Source: an uncultured Clostridia bacterium
GTDB lineage: Bacteria > Bacillota > Clostridia > Christensenellales > Borkfalkiaceae
Length of the DNA stretch: 64,000 nt
Direction: 5' to 3'
Assembly: GCA_944354125.1 (NCBI GenBank)
Contig: CALVPT010000004.1
Coordinates: 1 to 64,000, forward strand
Position numbers and translations under genes: made by a program. Positions 61,606 through 64,000 of the stretch are shown here, one piece after another (position 1 is the first letter of the stretch; each line of letters starts with the position of its first letter). The notes below the pieces were generated by a model. It saw only the letters and a program-made list of their open reading frames with translations. It was not told the origin of the DNA and ran no database searches.

Positions 61606-64000
61606 TTACTCTTCCTCCTTCTTTACCGTGTTGAGTACAACCAGCGCTACATATGCGGCTGCCGACAGACCCGTGAGTACCGCACTGCCTATGAATATGC
61701 CCTGCAGCGTTGCATCCCACCAGGGAGTTACCCTTTCGGTAGTGATGTTCAGAAGTGCGCTGTTTGCAAATGCATAGAGCTGATACTTGAGGTTTTCCCT
61801 TGCCTGGTCAACGAGTGCCTGGTCCTTGGAAGCCGATTCGATTGTGATGTAGCTCCAGGTCGAGTCGCCCGCGGTCTTGTCGCCGGACTTGCTTATGTAG
61901 TTATCGCCCTGAGCGAAGTCTGCCATCATGGTTATGGTAGCCATTATGCAGCTTTCAGCGTTGAAGTAGTACTTGTTGTTCATCATATCCGTCGAGATGA
62001 GACCATTGAAGCCCCACTCTTCGCGGATTATCTTCTTGAGCATTCCGACGCTGTGCGATGCGTTGGTTGCGCCGAGACGGTTGAATGCAACCATCATGCC
62101 GAGTGCGCCCGCATCCTCTACCGCGCCCTGGAAGCCGCGCATATCGGTCTGACGGAATTTCTGTTCGTTCATGTATACGCATATACCCGAACGGTCGTGT
62201 TCCTGATCGTTGAAGCCGATGTGCTTGGGTCCTACGATTATGCCCTTGGAGTTGGAGCCCTCTATCTGAGCGGCGCCGAGCACGTTGGTGAGCATGGGAT
62301 CTTCGGAGAGGTATTCGGTATTTCTGCCGTTATAAGGCGTTCTGTGATAGTTGAGACCTGCACCCCAGATTTCATACTTCTTGAGCTGGAGTCCGTGGTT
62401 GCCGAGGAGTACGCCCCAGTCATATGCAAGATCGGGGTTGAACGACGAGCCGAGCAGCGACTGCGAATTTACTGCGGGTCTGAAACCGTTAGTGAATCTT
62501 CCGTCCTTGAAGCCCGTAGGACCGTCTGCCTGAGGTACGTTGGGGTTGTCTACGTTAGTGAGCACGTCAGATGTGGAACCGCCGTGGATTACTGCACCGA
62601 TTGCCTCGTTTACCGAAATCTGGCTTACGAGCTTGTTCCAGAAATCATCGTTGATGTTCTCGAGCTGAGGCTGACCGATATTCGCTTCGCCGAACTTATA
62701 CTTTTCGCCGAGGTCAACGCCGTCGGGATTTTCAACCGTTCCGTTTTCGGTTATCTCGTATGTCTTGCCGACAAGTTCGTCCTTCCACTCTTCAGCCTTG
62801 TCGCTGCGAAGAATGGCAACAGATACTTCGGTGTTGTAGTTCTTGGGATAAGTGCCTTCCCAATCCTTCCTGGAGAGCTCGGTTACGGTGCCGGGCAGCC
62901 AGTAGTTGAGCGATGCGTCGTCCATCTGGTTGGTGATTACCATGCCGTTTTCGCTCTTGGAATAGGTAGTGTTGTCGAATGCCGAGTTATTCCATACCTT
63001 TACGTTCTGAGCGTCGCCGTCAACTTCCTTGGAGGAGTCGATTGCCTTGATGACGTTGTTTACGGCATCGTGAGCGCCTGCGGCAGCGGTGAAGTAATAG
63101 TTGCCTTCGTCAAGTATGTACGTCTTGGCATTGGTGTAGTCGTAGCTTGCAAGGTACTTGGTAGGAACGGAGATTTCTACCGTTACGGTCTGACCTGCAG
63201 CGACTTCCACCTTCTTGGAGTTGAGGAACATTATAGCCGACTTCTCGACGAGATTGTCCTTGTCGTACTGGGTGTAGGGCTGAGATACATAGAGCTGAGC
63301 GAGGAAGAGACCCGTCTTGTCGCCATCGTTATGCACTGCAACCTTAGCCGTGATATTGCCGTCTACGCTGTCTTCAACGTTTACTTCGGTTATGGTCTGG
63401 GTATAGGGGATATAGGAAAGACCGTGACCGAAGGTATAGGAAACTTCCTTGTCATAGTCCCACGCGCCGCCCTGGGTGCTGCCCTTGGTGCTGTCCGCGT
63501 TGCCCTGACCCATTATTGCGTCGTAATATCTCGTCTCATAGTAGCTGTAGCCTGTGTAGATGCCCTCTGCCTCTACTATGTAGTAGCCGCCCGAATAGGA
63601 TGCGGAACCGCCGAACGAACCGGTTACGTCGTTGGATATTGCCGTGTTGCCCCATCTGTCGTCCCTGGTCGTCGAACCGTCGACTGCAAGCGTGTCATAG
63701 TCTGCATAGTAGCCGCCGCCGAAGTTCTGCATTGCAGGAGACGAAACGGAAGACGTTGCATATGTATCTGCCAGCGCGCCCGTAGCATTTACCTTGCCGG
63801 TAAGCACGTTAGCCACGCCCGTAAGCTGATAGTCGTTGGGAATGCCGATGTATGCGATGCCGTCGACTGCATAAGTGCCGCTCTTGAGCTGGCCTACCTC
63901 TATTGTACAGGAGGTATTGAGAAGTACGACGACCTTATCGCAAAGTTCCTTTGCCTTGGCGACGAGCGCGAGCTCTTCGGGCGAAAGCGCAAGGGGATCG
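61606..64000 (-). CDS. Membrane-anchored, domain-permuted GH3 glycosidase, 5' end outside window
   Basis: The visible 798 codons continue past position 64000. Order from the visible N-terminus: the GH3 C-terminal alpha/beta sandwich (KVVVLLNTSCTIEVGQL, VANVLTGKVNATGAL), a fibronectin-III-like domain (FLAQLYVSQPYTQYDKDNL), then the GH3 (beta/alpha)8 barrel (QADGPTGFKDGRF, GPKHIGFNDQEHDR) with the nucleophile Asp in GLISTDMMNN, and one membrane helix at the very end (GIFIGSAVLTGLSAAAYVAL). The sandwich precedes the barrel, a permuted layout. Likely a surface-bound beta-glucosidase-type enzyme. Confidence 0.85.
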   Translation of the reverse strand, partial: DPLALSPEELALVAKAKELCDKVVVLLNTSCTIEVGQLKSGTYAVDGIAYIGIPNDYQLTGVANVLTGKVNATGALADTYATSSVSSPAMQNFGGGYYADYDTLAVDGSTTRDDRWGNTAISNDVTGSFGGSASYSGGYYIVEAEGIYTGYSYYETRYYDAIMGQGNADSTKGSTQGGAWDYDKEVSYTFGHGLSYIPYTQTITEVNVEDSVDGNITAKVAVHNDGDKTGLFLAQLYVSQPYTQYDKDNLVEKSAIMFLNSKKVEVAAGQTVTVEISVPTKYLASYDYTNAKTYILDEGNYYFTAAAGAHDAVNNVIKAIDSSKEVDGDAQNVKVWNNSAFDNTTYSKSENGMVITNQMDDASLNYWLPGTVTELSRKDWEGTYPKNYNTEVSVAILRSDKAEEWKDELVGKTYEITENGTVENPDGVDLGEKYKFGEANIGQPQLENINDDFWNKLVSQISVNEAIGAVIHGGSTSDVLTNVDNPNVPQADGPTGFKDGRFTNGFRPAVNSQSLLGSSFNPDLAYDWGVLLGNHGLQLKKYEIWGAGLNYHRTPYNGRNTEYLSEDPMLTNVLGAAQIEGSNSKGIIVGPKHIGFNDQEHDRSGICVYMNEQKFRQTDMRGFQGAVEDAGALGMMVAFNRLGATNASHSVGMLKKIIREEWGFNGLISTDMMNNKYYFNAESCIMATITMMADFAQGDNYISKSGDKTAGDSTWSYITIESASKDQALVDQARENLKYQLYAFANSALLNITTERVTPWWDATLQGIFIGSAVLTGLSAAAYVALVVLNTVKKEEE

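Overview
The window looks like chromosomal DNA of a low-abundance or uncultured Bacillota (class Clostridia) relative, probably from an animal gut. The evidence is the gene order tig-clpP-clpX-lon-engB, the sporulation block spoVT-spoVB-like-yabN/mazG, the clostridial rnfCDGEAB order, a collagen-like spore-surface gene, RqcH, YitT, and strong SigA-type promoters (TTGACA-17-TATAAT). Genes for host or plant glycans (rhamnosides, beta-galactosides, an M60 mucin-binding remnant) fit a gut habitat. I cannot assign a genus.

Layout. 1-0.45 kb: 3' part of tRNA-Tyr, its terminator and two tandem 178-bp non-coding repeats. 0.5-3 kb: a DUF3267-type zincin, then a divergent pair (membrane winged-helix/zinc-ribbon protein and SPFH/zinc-ribbon protein) sharing a palindromic promoter region. 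3-9.3 kb: protein quality control on the minus strand (trigger factor, ClpP, ClpX, Lon, EngB). 9.4-12.5 kb: rqcH and three small membrane proteins. 12.5-16 kb: M18 aminopeptidase and a PadR/HAAS-type membrane sensor pair. 16-24.7 kb: a Gx transporter and the Rnf complex, with the flavin transferase ApbE and a NusG-II protein facing it. 24.7-29 kb: dusB, yabN/mazG, a SpoVB-like flippase and spoVT.

29-41.7 kb is the most interesting region. A collagen-like (BclA-type) gene is split: its 3' part lies at 29.04-29.85 kb and its 5' part at 41.56-41.68 kb. Between them is an 11.7-kb segment that starts with a large serine recombinase. Removing the segment at a shared CTAC core rejoins the two parts in frame and in Gly-X-Thr register, and the segment ends join into a near-palindromic attP around a central AC. 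The segment carries a small recombinase partner, a flavodoxin, a broken M60 gene, a GH2 enzyme, a GH13 amylase, a glycogen branching enzyme and YitT. It may be a mobile island or a sporulation intervening element of the skin type.

41.9-49.9 kb: a membrane protein, then a Leloir galactose operon (GH2 beta-galactosidase, galT, galK, galE) with a divergent AraC regulator. 50-58.8 kb: a rhamnose operon (GH78 rhamnosidase, rhaB, rhaA, rhaD, mgsA, fucO) with a divergent DeoR regulator; mgsA and fucO suggest that both aldolase products can go to 1,2-propanediol. 59.1-64 kb: a lipoprotein joining a repeat domain, a leucine-rich repeat and an SGNH-like domain, then a membrane protein and a permuted GH3 glycosidase that runs off the window.

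A second highlight is RnfG (19.24-20.62 kb). It is more than twice the usual length because two almost identical 128-residue FMN_bind-like repeats follow the normal domain. Each carries its own flavinylation-type motif, suggesting a multi-flavin Rnf subunit served by the nearby ApbE.
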